A stretch of 45,490 nucleotides of DNA, taken from positions 1 to 45,490 of the forward strand of contig DATGLH010000040.1 of the NCBI GenBank assembly GCA_035294225.1, written 5' to 3'. Within the stretch, counting starts at the first letter, position 1, and the number at the start of each line of letters is the position of its first letter. Below the pieces are notes generated by a model. The model saw only the letters and a program-made list of their open reading frames with translations. It made no database searches and was not told the origin of the DNA. A program made the position numbers and the translations under genes. Positions 29,855 through 38,490 of the stretch are shown here, in pieces. The DNA is from Trebonia sp035294225. GTDB taxonomy: Bacteria; Actinomycetota; Actinomycetes; Streptosporangiales; Streptosporangiaceae.

Positions 29855-31492
29855 ATGTCTGCTGTGAACGGTTCCGGGCTGGCCAGGGCCGGCGCGGGCA
29901 CCGGGACGTCCGCGCCGCCGCCTGACGCGCGCGCCGGCGCCCGGGCCGGCCGGACCCGGCCGGCCCGCTGGGCCTGGCCGGCCGGCTACGCGCTGGCGGC
30001 GATCGTGCTGTTCCTGTGCTACCTGCGGGTCTCCGGCACGCAGGCCGTCACCTCCGACGGTGCCTCGCAGGCCCTGCAGGCGTGGGACATGCTGCACGGC
30101 AACTGGCTGCTCAAGGGCTGGACGCTCACCGACGTCTCGTTCTACACGACCGAACTGCCCGAGTACGCGCTCGTCGAGGTCTTCCGCGGCCTCGGCCCGC
30201 AGGACGTGCACACAGCGGCCGCGATCACCTACACGCTGCTCGTGATCCTGGCGGGCCTGCTCGCCAAGGGGAGCAAGACGGGCAGGGAGGGCCTGGTCCG
30301 CGTGCTGATCGCATCCGGGATCATGATCGCGCCGCAGGTCGGTCCCGGCGCCCTCCTGCTGCTGCTGTCACCGGACCACACCGGCACGGGAGTGCCGCTG
30401 CTGCTGACCTTCCTCCTGCTCGACCGGGCGCCGCGCCGCCCGTGGGTGCCGGCGGCCGCCGGGCTGATGCTGGCCTGGGCGCAGACCGGGGACCGGCTGG
30501 TGGTGACGATCGGCGTGGCGCCGGTCGTCACCGTCTGCGCCGTGCGCGCCTACCGGGACCTGGTGCAGCGCCGCGGGCCGCTCCGGGAGCACTGGTTCGA
30601 CCTCGCGCTTGCGGCCGCCGCGATCGCCTCGGTCGGCGTGTCCGACGCGGTCGTGAAGCTGATCAGGCACCTTGGCGGCTACGTGACGGCACCGCTGGAC
30701 ACCACCTTCGCGCCCAGCGCCTCGTGGCCCGCGCACGTCGCGCTGGCGGCGGAAGGCCTGCTCGGCCTGTACGGCGCCGACATCAGCGGGCGGCCGCTCG
30801 GCGCCGCCGCGGCCATCGCCCTGGTTCACCTCGCCGGCCTGGCGCTGGCCGCCTGGGCGCTCGGCCGCGCCATCAGGAGGTTCTTCGCCCAGGACATGAT
30901 CACGCAGGTCCTCGCCGTCGCCATCGTGGTCAACATCGCCGCCTACGTGTTCAGCCTGCTGCCGAACACCAACTGGGACAACCGCGAGATCGCGGGCGTG
31001 CTGCCGTTCGGCGCGGTCCTGGCGGGCCGCCTGCTGGCGGACAGGCTCATCCAGGCCAGGCTGCTGCCGGCGCTGGCCGCGGTCGCGGGCTGCTACCTCA
31101 TCGCGCTCGGCTATGGCGTCACCAGGACGCAGGCGCCCGCTCACGATCAGGCGCTCGCCGGCTGGCTCGGCGCGCACCACCTCACCGCGGGGCTGGGCAG
31201 CTACGCCGAGGGCAACAGCGTCAGGCTGGACAGCCGTAACGCCATCGCGCTCCTGGCCCCGGCATGGAGCCCCGGCGCCGTCCGGCCCGGCAAGCACGAG
31301 GCGAAGGCGTCCGACTTCGACCCCGGCAGGCACTACGCGGACTTCGTCGTCACCACGAAACAGGACGGCCCGGCCTTCTACATCCCGCCCGCGTGGATCA
31401 CCAGGGCGTTCGGGCCGCCCGCGCATACCTACCACTACCGTGCCTGGACGATCATGACCTACGACAAGAACCTGCTCACCGAGGTCTCTTGA
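29855..31492 (+). CDS. polytopic membrane protein, GT-C-like
   Basis: A 545-aa protein with a disordered Ala/Gly/Pro-rich N-terminus (1-38), then about ten membrane segments (first AGYALAAIVLFLCYL at about 48-62) and an outward C-terminal domain of about 120 residues (after 425) ending YDKNLLTEVS. The first outside loop has SDGASQALQAWDMLHGNWLL, with an acidic residue where GT-C glycosyltransferases carry the metal/acceptor Asp. Such proteins transfer sugars from polyprenyl phosphates; I infer only a resemblance and give no substrate. ATG 29855 follows GAGGAG. Its TGA stop lies inside the TTGACA of the next gene's promoter. The gene follows copy A of the A-rich element at a distance of 196 bp, nearly the same as the lipoprotein gene from copy B. 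Confidence 0.8.
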   Translation: MSAVNGSGLARAGAGTGTSAPPPDARAGARAGRTRPARWAWPAGYALAAIVLFLCYLRVSGTQAVTSDGASQALQAWDMLHGNWLLKGWTLTDVSFYTTELPEYALVEVFRGLGPQDVHTAAAITYTLLVILAGLLAKGSKTGREGLVRVLIASGIMIAPQVGPGALLLLLSPDHTGTGVPLLLTFLLLDRAPRRPWVPAAAGLMLAWAQTGDRLVVTIGVAPVVTVCAVRAYRDLVQRRGPLREHWFDLALAAAAIASVGVSDAVVKLIRHLGGYVTAPLDTTFAPSASWPAHVALAAEGLLGLYGADISGRPLGAAAAIALVHLAGLALAAWALGRAIRRFFAQDMITQVLAVAIVVNIAAYVFSLLPNTNWDNREIAGVLPFGAVLAGRLLADRLIQARLLPALAAVAGCYLIALGYGVTRTQAPAHDQALAGWLGAHHLTAGLGSYAEGNSVRLDSRNAIALLAPAWSPGAVRPGKHEAKASDFDPGRHYADFVVTTKQDGPAFYIPPAWITRAFGPPAHTYHYRAWTIMTYDKNLLTEVS

Positions 31493-31522
31493 CACGCTAT
31501 GTCAGTCATGGCTAACGTTAGC
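31489..31522 (+). promoter_or_regulatory. promoter and palindromic operator of the ArsR operon
   Basis: TTGACA (31489-31494) and TAACGT (31513-31518) are 18 bases apart. The -10 box lies wholly inside the perfect 12-bp palindrome GCTAACGTTAGC (31511-31522), so a dimer bound there would block RNA polymerase. The -35 box contains the stop codon of the preceding gene. CGTATCGGG is repeated at 31532 and 31547 in the leader. Confidence 0.65.
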
Positions 31523-31571
31523 GGCTACGGACGTATCGGGAGAGGGCGTATCGGGAAGGGGGATCGCGCCG

Positions 31572-31949
31572 ATGGGGCAGCCAGCGCCTTGTCCGGCCGG
31601 ACCCGGCGACGCCGCGACGGATGAGGCGCTGCGCGCGCTCGCCGAGCCCCGCCGACGCGCGATCTTGCGCCTGGTCGCCCGCGACGAACTCGCCGCGGGC
31701 GAGATAGCCCGGGCGTTCGACGTGACGCGGACCGCCGTGAGCCAGCATCTCACCGTGCTGCGGAACGCCGGTCTTCTGTCCGAACGGAAGGTGGGTACCC
31801 GCCGGTACTACCGCGCTCGCCCCGAGGGCCTGGCCGGGCTGCGGGAGTTCCTCGACGACATGTGGGCCTCATCCCTCGACGCGGCCAGGCGGCTGGCCGA
31901 AGCGGACCGGGGCATCACCGGCGACGGCCGGTCCGCCGCGGCGGGCTGA
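31572..31949 (+). CDS. ArsR-family winged-helix repressor
   Basis: A 125-aa regulator. The winged HTH spans about 20-95: ALAEPRRRAILRLV, then ELAAGEIARAFDVTRTAVSQHLTVLRNAGLL (recognition helix TRTAVSQHL) and wing RKVGTRRYYRA. It has no Cys in helix 3 and thus lacks the ELCVCDL-type metal site, so it is not a classical metal sensor but the SdpR-like type often paired with SRPBCC genes. Its operon continues with SRPBCC, YCII and Dabb genes. It most probably autoregulates through the palindrome covering its -10 box. ATG 31572 follows a GGGAAGGGGG site at 31554-31563. Confidence 0.92.
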   Translation: MGQPAPCPAGPGDAATDEALRALAEPRRRAILRLVARDELAAGEIARAFDVTRTAVSQHLTVLRNAGLLSERKVGTRRYYRARPEGLAGLREFLDDMWASSLDAARRLAEADRGITGDGRSAAAG

Positions 31950-32000
31950 CGGCCGCGGCGGACTGCGATCATGGGCGTGACGGCCACGGAGGGAACTGCG

Positions 32001-32489
32001 ATGACCGAAGTCTCGGCGCTGCGGCGGCCGCCGGTGCGGCAGTCGGTCCTGGTCCGCAGCCCGCGGGCGCACACGTTCGAGACGTTCGTGGCGAAGATGG
32101 GCGCCTGGTGGCCGGTGAACCCGTTCTCGGCCGGCAAGGACCGGGTCCGCGACGTGACCGTCGAGCGGCGGGTCGGCGGGCGGGTCTACGAGACCTGGGC
32201 GGACGGCACGCACGTGGACTGGGGCGAGCTGCTCGTCTGGGAACCGCCGGAGCGGTTCGCGATGACCTGGGCGATCGGGGCGGCGCTGACCGAGGTGGAG
32301 CTGGCGTTCGCCGAGCTGGGGCCGGCGCTGACGAAGGTCTCCGTGGTGCACAGCGGCTGGGAGAAGCTGTCGGACGAGCAGCTCGCCGAGGACTGCGCAC
32401 TGCCCGGCGGATACCTTGGCGGGGCCTTCGACAAGGGCTGGGCGTTCATCCTCGGCCGCCTCGCCGGGGCGGCGGAGGGAGCGGCGTGA
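32001..32489 (+). CDS. SRPBCC / AHSA1-type START-fold protein
   Basis: A 162-aa ligand-binding fold protein (Bet v 1/AHSA1 group). Diagnostic segments are VRSPRAHTFETFVAKMGAWW at the start of the domain, RRVGGRVYETWADG in the middle and WGELLVWEPPERFAMTW before the last strands. These proteins bind hydrophobic ligands in a cavity; the ligand is unknown. ArsR-SRPBCC gene pairs are widespread in actinomycetes. I place the start at ATG 32001, which has GGAGGG seven bases upstream, rather than ATG 31971. The stop overlaps the YCII start (GTGA), so they are translated together. Confidence 0.9.
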   Translation: MTEVSALRRPPVRQSVLVRSPRAHTFETFVAKMGAWWPVNPFSAGKDRVRDVTVERRVGGRVYETWADGTHVDWGELLVWEPPERFAMTWAIGAALTEVELAFAELGPALTKVSVVHSGWEKLSDEQLAEDCALPGGYLGGAFDKGWAFILGRLAGAAEGAA

Positions 32490-32758
32490 GCGACAACGTG
32501 CGTTACGTGCTGTGCTACGAGAGCGGCGACCTCTCGCTGGCGCGGGAGCTCTTCCCCGCCCACCGGGCCAGGTACCTGGAGTTCATGCGACGCGGTGTCC
32601 TGCTGGCGCTCGGCCCGTTCACCGACGGCGGCGGCTCCATGGGCGTCTTCACCAGCCGGGAGGCCGCCGGGGAGTTCGCCTCCGGTGACCCGTTCGTGCG
32701 GCATGGCGTCGTGAGCAAGTGGAACGTCCGCGAATGGCGGGAGGTGACGCCGGAATGA
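32486..32758 (+). CDS. YCII-family protein
   Basis: A 90-aa dimeric alpha/beta-barrel protein of the YCII-related family. FPAHRARYLEFMRRGVLLALGPF carries the conserved His and Arg, and SGDPFVRHGVV the conserved Asp and His; both regions shape the proposed active site of this family. Enzyme activity is unknown, though some members act as hydrolases or dehydrochlorinases. GTG 32486 overlaps the upstream stop (GTGA) and its stop overlaps the next start (ATGA). Third gene of the ArsR operon. Confidence 0.87.
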   Translation: MSDNVRYVLCYESGDLSLARELFPAHRARYLEFMRRGVLLALGPFTDGGGSMGVFTSREAAGEFASGDPFVRHGVVSKWNVREWREVTPE

Positions 32759-33033
32759 CCTACATGTTCATGGCCGTGCATTACCCGGCTCCGGGCAGGC
32801 TGGGGGAGGTCTACGCGAGCATGCAGCGGATGGCGGCGTCGGCCGCGGGAATGCCCGGGCTGCTTGAGATCGGCCCGTGGCTCGACCGGGACCGCACCCG
32901 GGTGGTCGGTGTCTCGAAGTGGGAATCGAGGCAGGCGTTCGAGGCGGCCATGCCGGGCAGCGGCGTCCCCAGCGAGATCATCCACCCCGGTGAGGCCAGG
33001 CCCCGCGAGTACTTCCACCTGGAAGCGGATTAG
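32755..33033 (+). CDS. dimeric alpha/beta-barrel protein, antibiotic-biosynthesis-monooxygenase-like
   Basis: A 92-aa single-domain ferredoxin-like protein. It starts MTYMFMAVHYPAPGRLGEVY and has GLLEIGPWLDRDRTRVVGVSKWES, the strand-loop-strand pattern of ABM/Dabb proteins, some of which oxidise quinols or degrade heme without cofactors. No catalytic residue can be assigned. ATG 32755 overlaps the YCII stop and has GGGAGG at 32739-32744. It ends the ArsR operon; its TAG stop (33031-33033) overlaps the TAA stop of the convergent lhr gene by two bases (TTAG). Confidence 0.83.
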   Translation: MTYMFMAVHYPAPGRLGEVYASMQRMAASAAGMPGLLEIGPWLDRDRTRVVGVSKWESRQAFEAAMPGSGVPSEIIHPGEARPREYFHLEAD

Positions 33034-36000
33034 CCGCGCAGGCGCAGGCCCCGCGGGGTGGGTCGGAAGCCCGCCGACGCCAGCGCACGCGCCAGCGGCG
33101 AGTCGCGGACCGCTTCGCCGTCGGCCTTCTCCACGGTGATCCGGCCGAGGGCGCCGTCCCTGACGGCCGCCGCGAGGGCCGCCGCGCAGGGTTCGAGCAC
33201 CGCCGGGTCGTCGCTCCAGGACAGCAGCGTCTTGCCGCCGCGCTCGACGTAGAGCACCAGTTCGCCGGCGAACAGCACGACGACCGCCCCGGCCTTGCGC
33301 CCAGGCCGGTGCGCGGCCGCCGTCTCCCCGGGCCGGGGCGGCCACGGCAGCGCCGCCCCGTACGGCTGAGCGGGGTCGGCCGCGGCGAGCACCACGGTCC
33401 GTTCGGCAAGGTCCGGGGCCGCGCCCGCCGCACTCGACGCGCCCGCCGCGCCCGACGCGCCCGCCGCGCCCGCAGCGAACGGGCCGGCGAACGGGTCAGC
33501 GGGGCGCCCTGCCGTTCCGGCGGCCAGCGTTCGCATCCGGTCCACCGCCCCGGGAAGCGCGAACTGGGCGGCTCCGAGCCCCTCCACGAAGTAGCCCCGC
33601 CGGCACTGCCCGGTCTCCTCCATCGCGCGCAGCACCGGGTACACCGCCCCGAACCCGCCGGGCACCCGCTCGGCGGCCACCGCGCCCCTGGTCAGCACGC
33701 CGTGCCGTTCGAGCAGCGTCAGCGCCTGCGCGTGCGCGCGCATCGTCGCGGCGGCACCGTCGCCGTCCGCTGCCCGCTCCGGGAGCAGCGACCAGCGGCC
33801 GGTCACGGCCGGCGGGCCGGTGCGCGACGGCATCGCGGGGCGGCGCAGCCCGCCGCCGTAGCGGCGCGGCGCGGGACGGGGGTTGAACACGCCCGGCACC
33901 GGCGCGGAGCGCGCGGGAACGGTCAGCCGCGGCGCCACCGCCCGCCGGGGCGCGGCGGGGCGGCGGATGGCCGCGCCGCCGGTCAGCACCCGCAGCGGCG
34001 CGAGCGTGTCGTTGGTCAGCCGCCCGGCCCAGACCAGGTCCCACAGCGCCGCGACGAGGTCGCCGTCCTGCGGCGGGTGGCCGCCGAGCACGGCGGCCAC
34101 CCGGTCGCTGAGCATGCGGAAGAACAGCCCGCCGCCGCCGTCGAGGGCGGTCAGCACGGCCTGGTGCAGCGGCGTCATGGTCAGCTCACCCGGCTCGGGC
34201 AGCAGCAGCGGCGCGCTCTCGGCGGGGGCGAGCACCAGCCAGCCGTCGCCGCTGCCCACCGTCCCGGCGCCCGCCCAGACGACCTCGCCGGCCGCGGTGA
34301 GCTCGTCGAGCATCGCGGGGGAGTAGCCCGGCACCCGGCCGGGCAGCACGAGCGTCTCCAGCCCCGAGGCCGGCACCGGCGCGCCGGCCAGGCGCTCGAC
34401 CGCCTCCAGGACCGTGCCCGCGTCGGCGGCCCGCCGGCCCGCCCGCCCCGGCGGCCCGATGCCGTGCCAGGCGGGCAGGAAGCGGCCGAGGACCTGCGGC
34501 GGCACCGGCTCTGCCTCCTTGCGCAGCCGCGCCAGGCACCGCCGCCGCAGCAGCCGCAGCACCTCCGTGTCGCACCACTCGGTGCCCCGGCGCCCGGCGA
34601 GGAATTCGCCGTCGGCGACCCGCCCGTCGGCCGCCAGCCGCCGCAGCGCCATCGTCACCACGGCCACGCCCAGCCCGTACCGGCCGGCCAGCGCGCTCGC
34701 CGGGAACGGGCCGTGGGCCCGCGCGTACCGTGCGACCAGGTCGCCGAGCGGGTCAGGAAGCGGCTGCGTGAACGCCTCCGGGATGCCGACCGGCAGCGCC
34801 ACCCCCAGCGCGTCGCGCAGCCTGCCCGCGTCCTCGATCGCTGCCCACATCTGCCGGCCCGCCACCCGCACCTCGATTATGCGCCGGGCTGCCGACAATC
34901 CGGCGAGCCAGCCGTCCGCCCCGCCCGGGGACGCACATCGCGCCGCCACCTCCTCGGCCGTCAGCGGCCCGCAGGTGCGCAGCAGGTCGGCGACTGCCTC
35001 GGCGTCACGGCAGCGGCGGCCGGGCGACAGGTGCTGCAGGTCCGCCTCCGCCTCCGCCACGACGGCCGGATCGAGCAGCTCGCGCAGCCCGTCGGTGCCG
35101 AGCAGCTCCGCGAGCAGCGCCGGGTCGAGCGCGAGAGCCTGCGCGCGGCGTTCGGCGAGCGGCGCGTCGCCCTCGTACATGAACGCGCCGATGTAGCGGA
35201 ACAGAAGGGATTTCCCGAACGGGCTGGGGGTGGCTGTCTCCACCTCCACCAGCCGGATCCGGCGGGCGGCCAGGTCGCGGAGCACCTCGGTCAGCGCCGG
35301 CACGTCGAACACGTCCTGAAGGCACTCGCGGACGGTCTCCAGCGTGATCGGGAAGCCCGGGTACCGGCTGGCGATCTCGAGCAGCTGCGCGCTGCGCTGC
35401 CGCTGCTGCCACAGCGGGGTGCGGCGGCCCGGCTGCCGCCGCGGCAGCAGCAGGGCGCGGCTGGCGCACTCGCGGAAGCGGGAGGCGAACAGCGCGCTGC
35501 CGCCCACCTCGGCGGTGACGATGTCGCTGACTTCCTCCGGGTCGATCAGCGCGATCCCGGCCGGCGGCGGCTCGTCGCTGTCCGGCACCCGGATGATGAT
35601 CCCGTCGTCGGTGTGCAGGGCCTGGACGTCCATCCCGCCGTACCGCTCCCGCAGCCGCGCGGTGATGGCCAGCGCCCACGGCGCGTGTACCCGGTCGCCG
35701 TACGGGCTGTGCAGCACGACGCGCCAGTCGCCGAGCTCGTCGCGGAACCGCTCGACGACCAGCGTCCGGTCGTCGGGGACGCAGCCGGTCGCCTGCCGCT
35801 GGTCGGCGAGGTACCTGGTCAGGTTGCGCGCCGCGAGCTCGTCGAGGCCGCTGTCGGTCAGCCGCCTCGCGGCCTGGTCGTCGGGCAGCGCCGCGAGCTG
35901 GCGGACCGTCGCGCCGATCGCCCTGCCGAGCTCGGCCGGCCGGCCGGGCGTGTCCCCGTGCCAGAACGGCAGCTTGCCCGGCTGCCCGGGCGCGGGCAGC

Positions 36001-37775
36001 ACGATCACCCGGTCCGGCGTGATGTCCTCGATCCGCCAGGAGCTGGCGCCGAGCACGAACACGTCGCCGACTCGCGACTCGTACACCATCTCCTCGTCGA
36101 GCTCGCCGACGCGCCGGGGCTGCTTACTTTCCCCGGCCGGCAGGAACACCCCGAACAGCCCCCGGTCGGGGATCGTGCCGCCGCTGGTGACCGCCAGCTT
36201 CTGCGCGCCCGGCCGGCCGTGGATGACCCCGGCCACCCTGTCCCAGACGATCCTGGGACGCAGCCCCGCGAACTCCTCGCCGGGGTAGCGCCCGGCGAGC
36301 ATGTCGAGCACCGCCTCGAGCACCGGCCTGGTCAGCCCGCCGAACGGCGCGGCCCGCCGCACCACCGTTTCCAGCTCGTCGACCGGCCAGTCGTCGAGCG
36401 CCGCCATCGCGACGACCTGCTGGGCGAGCACGTCCAGCGGGTTGCGCGGGATGCGCAGCTCCTCGATCGCCCCGTCCCGCATCCGGCTGGCCACCACGGC
36501 GGCCTGGACGAGGTCGCCGGCGTACTTGGGGAAGATGACGCCCCGCGAGATGTCGCCGACGTTGTGCCCGGCCCGGCCGACCCGTTGCAGCCCGCTCGCC
36601 ACCGACGGCGGCGACTCGACCTGGATGACCAGGTCGACGGCGCCCATGTCGATGCCGAGCTCCAGGCTGGAGGTGGCGACCACGGCGGGCAGGCGTCCCG
36701 CCTTGAGCGCCTCCTCGATCTCGGTGCGCTCCTGCCGGGAGACCGAGCCATGGTGTGCCCGCGCGACCGTCACGGTCCCGGCCTCGCCCTGCCGGCCGTC
36801 GCCGGCGGCGCGCTCGGCGGCGCGCTCGGCGGCGAGTTCGTTCAGGCGGCCGCAGAGCCGTTCGGCCAGCCGCCGCGAGTTGGCGAACACGATCGTGGAG
36901 CGGTGCCGCTCGATCAGGTCGAGCACCCGTTCCTCGACATGCGGCCAGATCGACCGCCGCCGCACCGGGTCGTCGCCGCCGGGATCGTCGGCTCCCTGCG
37001 CGGTCTCCAGGTCGGTCATGTCCTCGACGGGCACGACGACCTCGAGCTCGATGCGCTTGGGGCTGGGCGGCGCCGCGATCGTGACCGGCCGGGCGCCCCC
37101 GAGGAAGGCGGCGACCTCCTCCGCCGGGCGCACCGTCGCCGACAGCCCGATCCGCTGCGCGCGCTCGCCGGACCCCAGCGCGTCGAGCCGCTCCAGCGAC
37201 AGCGCCAGGTGCGCGCCCCGCTTGTTGCCGGCCACCGCGTGCACCTCGTCCACGATGACCGTCTCAATGCCGCGCAGCGTCTCCCGCGCCTGCGAGGTGA
37301 GCAGCAGGAACAGCGACTCAGGCGTCGTGATCAAGATGTCCGGCGGCCTGGCCGCGAGCTTGCGCCGCTCTTCGGCGGAGGTGTCCCCGGTCCTGACGGC
37401 CACGCCGATATCCGGCTCGGGCAGCCCGAGCCGGTGTGCCGCGTGCCTGATCCCGGTCAGCGGAGACCGCAGGTTCCGCTCGATGTCCACCGCCAGCGCC
37501 TTCAGCGGCGAGACGTACAGCACGCGGCAGCGCCGCCTGCGGTCCGCGGGCGGCGGCGCCGCGGCGAGCCGGTCGATCGCCCACAGGAAGGCAGCCAGCG
37601 TCTTGCCCGACCCGGTCGGCGCGATGACCAGCGTGTCCTCGCCCTTGCCGATGGCCCGCCATGCCTGGGCCTGCGCCTGCGTGGGCGCGGCGAAGGCCCC
37701 CTCGAACCACGCCCGCGTCGCGGGCGAGAACCCGTCGAGGGCTTCAGCGCCGCTCACCGGCGGTTGACTTGCCAT
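33030..37775 (-). CDS. lhr: Lhr-family large ATP-dependent helicase
   Basis: A 1581-aa superfamily-2 helicase. Motifs of the Lhr core: Q-region PTQAQAQAW, Walker A APTGSGKT at about 51-58, VDEVHAVAGNKRG (DEVH box), LSATVRPAEE (motif III), TSSLELGIDMG and QRVGRAGH (motifs V and VI), then winged helix and beta-barrel domains to about 880. The C-terminal 700 residues correspond to the extra domain of full-length Lhr, as in mycobacterial and E. coli proteins of about 1,500 aa. Mycobacterial Lhr is a DNA-damage-associated 3'-5' helicase that prefers RNA:DNA hybrids. A low-complexity insert (GAAGASGAAGASS) lies near 1485-1500. ATG 37775 directly abuts GAGGG, so GTG 37757 is an alternative. It converges on the ArsR operon with overlapping stops. 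Confidence 0.95.
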   Translation of the reverse strand: MASQPPVSGAEALDGFSPATRAWFEGAFAAPTQAQAQAWRAIGKGEDTLVIAPTGSGKTLAAFLWAIDRLAAAPPPADRRRRCRVLYVSPLKALAVDIERNLRSPLTGIRHAAHRLGLPEPDIGVAVRTGDTSAEERRKLAARPPDILITTPESLFLLLTSQARETLRGIETVIVDEVHAVAGNKRGAHLALSLERLDALGSGERAQRIGLSATVRPAEEVAAFLGGARPVTIAAPPSPKRIELEVVVPVEDMTDLETAQGADDPGGDDPVRRRSIWPHVEERVLDLIERHRSTIVFANSRRLAERLCGRLNELAAERAAERAAGDGRQGEAGTVTVARAHHGSVSRQERTEIEEALKAGRLPAVVATSSLELGIDMGAVDLVIQVESPPSVASGLQRVGRAGHNVGDISRGVIFPKYAGDLVQAAVVASRMRDGAIEELRIPRNPLDVLAQQVVAMAALDDWPVDELETVVRRAAPFGGLTRPVLEAVLDMLAGRYPGEEFAGLRPRIVWDRVAGVIHGRPGAQKLAVTSGGTIPDRGLFGVFLPAGESKQPRRVGELDEEMVYESRVGDVFVLGASSWRIEDITPDRVIVLPAPGQPGKLPFWHGDTPGRPAELGRAIGATVRQLAALPDDQAARRLTDSGLDELAARNLTRYLADQRQATGCVPDDRTLVVERFRDELGDWRVVLHSPYGDRVHAPWALAITARLRERYGGMDVQALHTDDGIIIRVPDSDEPPPAGIALIDPEEVSDIVTAEVGGSALFASRFRECASRALLLPRRQPGRRTPLWQQRQRSAQLLEIASRYPGFPITLETVRECLQDVFDVPALTEVLRDLAARRIRLVEVETATPSPFGKSLLFRYIGAFMYEGDAPLAERRAQALALDPALLAELLGTDGLRELLDPAVVAEAEADLQHLSPGRRCRDAEAVADLLRTCGPLTAEEVAARCASPGGADGWLAGLSAARRIIEVRVAGRQMWAAIEDAGRLRDALGVALPVGIPEAFTQPLPDPLGDLVARYARAHGPFPASALAGRYGLGVAVVTMALRRLAADGRVADGEFLAGRRGTEWCDTEVLRLLRRRCLARLRKEAEPVPPQVLGRFLPAWHGIGPPGRAGRRAADAGTVLEAVERLAGAPVPASGLETLVLPGRVPGYSPAMLDELTAAGEVVWAGAGTVGSGDGWLVLAPAESAPLLLPEPGELTMTPLHQAVLTALDGGGGLFFRMLSDRVAAVLGGHPPQDGDLVAALWDLVWAGRLTNDTLAPLRVLTGGAAIRRPAAPRRAVAPRLTVPARSAPVPGVFNPRPAPRRYGGGLRRPAMPSRTGPPAVTGRWSLLPERAADGDGAAATMRAHAQALTLLERHGVLTRGAVAAERVPGGFGAVYPVLRAMEETGQCRRGYFVEGLGAAQFALPGAVDRMRTLAAGTAGRPADPFAGPFAAGAAGASGAAGASSAAGAAPDLAERTVVLAAADPAQPYGAALPWPPRPGETAAAHRPGRKAGAVVVLFAGELVLYVERGGKTLLSWSDDPAVLEPCAAALAAAVRDGALGRITVEKADGEAVRDSPLARALASAGFRPTPRGLRLRG

Positions 37776-37810
37776 CCCTCCATACTGCCTCCACCGGCCG
37801 ACATTCCGTT

Positions 37811-37950
37811 CCCGTCCAGCCGCCCAGCCCGCCCAGCCCCGCGCCCGGCCAGCGCGGCCAGCCCGGCCAGCCCCGCGCCCGGCCAGCCCCGCGCCCGGCC
37901 AGCGCGGCCAGCCCGCCCAGCCGGCCAGCCCGCCCAGCCCCGCGCCGATG
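37811..37950. repeat. GC-rich tandem repeat (CCAGCCCCGCGCCCGGCC units) upstream of lhr
   Basis: The 232-bp divergent spacer 37776-38007 is largely made of CCAGCCCCGCGCCCGGCC units (three full copies near 37834, 37868 and 37883) interspersed with AGCGCGGCCAGCCC and a partial copy at 37934-37946. It is strongly purine/pyrimidine biased and would lie in the 5' regions of both lhr and the VOC gene. Frames through it are low complexity and not credible genes. Repeat length is likely to vary. Confidence 0.75.
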
Positions 37951-38007
37951 AATTCGCGGCGCGGGAGCCGTCATCATGACGACGAACCGAACGTCACGGG
38001 AGGCCGG

Positions 38008-38490
38008 ATGACAAGCAAGCCGTTCATCACCTGTCTCTGGTTCGATAACCAGGGCGAAGAGGCAGCACGCCACTACACGAGCATCTTCAAGAACTCCCGC
38101 ATCGGCGGGGTGCGCAGGTACACCGACGCCGGCCCGGGGCCGGAAGGCGCGGTGGTGACCGTGGATTTCGAGCTCAACGGCCAGAAGTTCCTCGCGCTCA
38201 ACGGCGGCCCTGAGCACTCCTTCACCCCGGCGGTCTCGCTCGTGGTCGAGTGCGCGGACCAGGCCGAGGTCGACTACTACTGGGACCGGCTGTCCGAAGG
38301 CGGCCGGGAGATCGCCTGCGGCTGGGTGCAGGACAAGTTCGGCTTCTGCTGGCAGGTCGTGCCCACCGTGCTCATGGAGATGATCGCCGACTCGGACACC
38401 AGGAAGGCGGCCCGCGCCACGGCGGCCATGCTCACGATGACGAAGCTCGACATCGCTGAGCTTGAGCGCGCCTACGCCGGTGCCGCGTAG
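38008..38490 (+). CDS. VOC-superfamily protein, PhnB / 3-demethylubiquinone methyltransferase-like
   Basis: A 160-aa protein with two beta-alpha-beta-beta-beta modules of the vicinal oxygen chelate fold. The opening KPFITCLWFDNQGEEAARHY, the central FLALNGGPEHSFTPAVSLVV and CGWVQDKFGFCWQVVP are typical of the subgroup annotated as 3-demethylubiquinone-9 3-methyltransferase-like, a name carried over from domain databases and not evidence of ubiquinone chemistry. It is cytoplasmic; substrate unknown. ATG 38008 has GGGAGG ending four bases upstream, slightly close. The in-frame extension to 37948 is repeat-derived. Copy B of the A-rich element begins 33 bp after its stop. Confidence 0.9.
   Translation: MTSKPFITCLWFDNQGEEAARHYTSIFKNSRIGGVRRYTDAGPGPEGAVVTVDFELNGQKFLALNGGPEHSFTPAVSLVVECADQAEVDYYWDRLSEGGREIACGWVQDKFGFCWQVVPTVLMEMIADSDTRKAARATAAMLTMTKLDIAELERAYAGAA

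Noticed and set aside
29716..29925. Plus-strand 69-codon frame beginning MANNLLIIGKG
   Set aside because: It runs through AT-rich regulatory DNA and into the membrane-protein gene in another frame; GC3 bias is absent and the two direct repeats lie inside it.
33420..33475. Ala/Ser repeats in lhr as a separate mobile or repeat element
   Set aside because: Short GCG/GCC-rich low-complexity coding repeat in a linker, common in high-GC genes.
37776..38007. CRISPR-like array upstream of lhr
   Set aside because: The units are contiguous and degenerate with no unique spacers of constant length and no cas genes, so it is a simple minisatellite.
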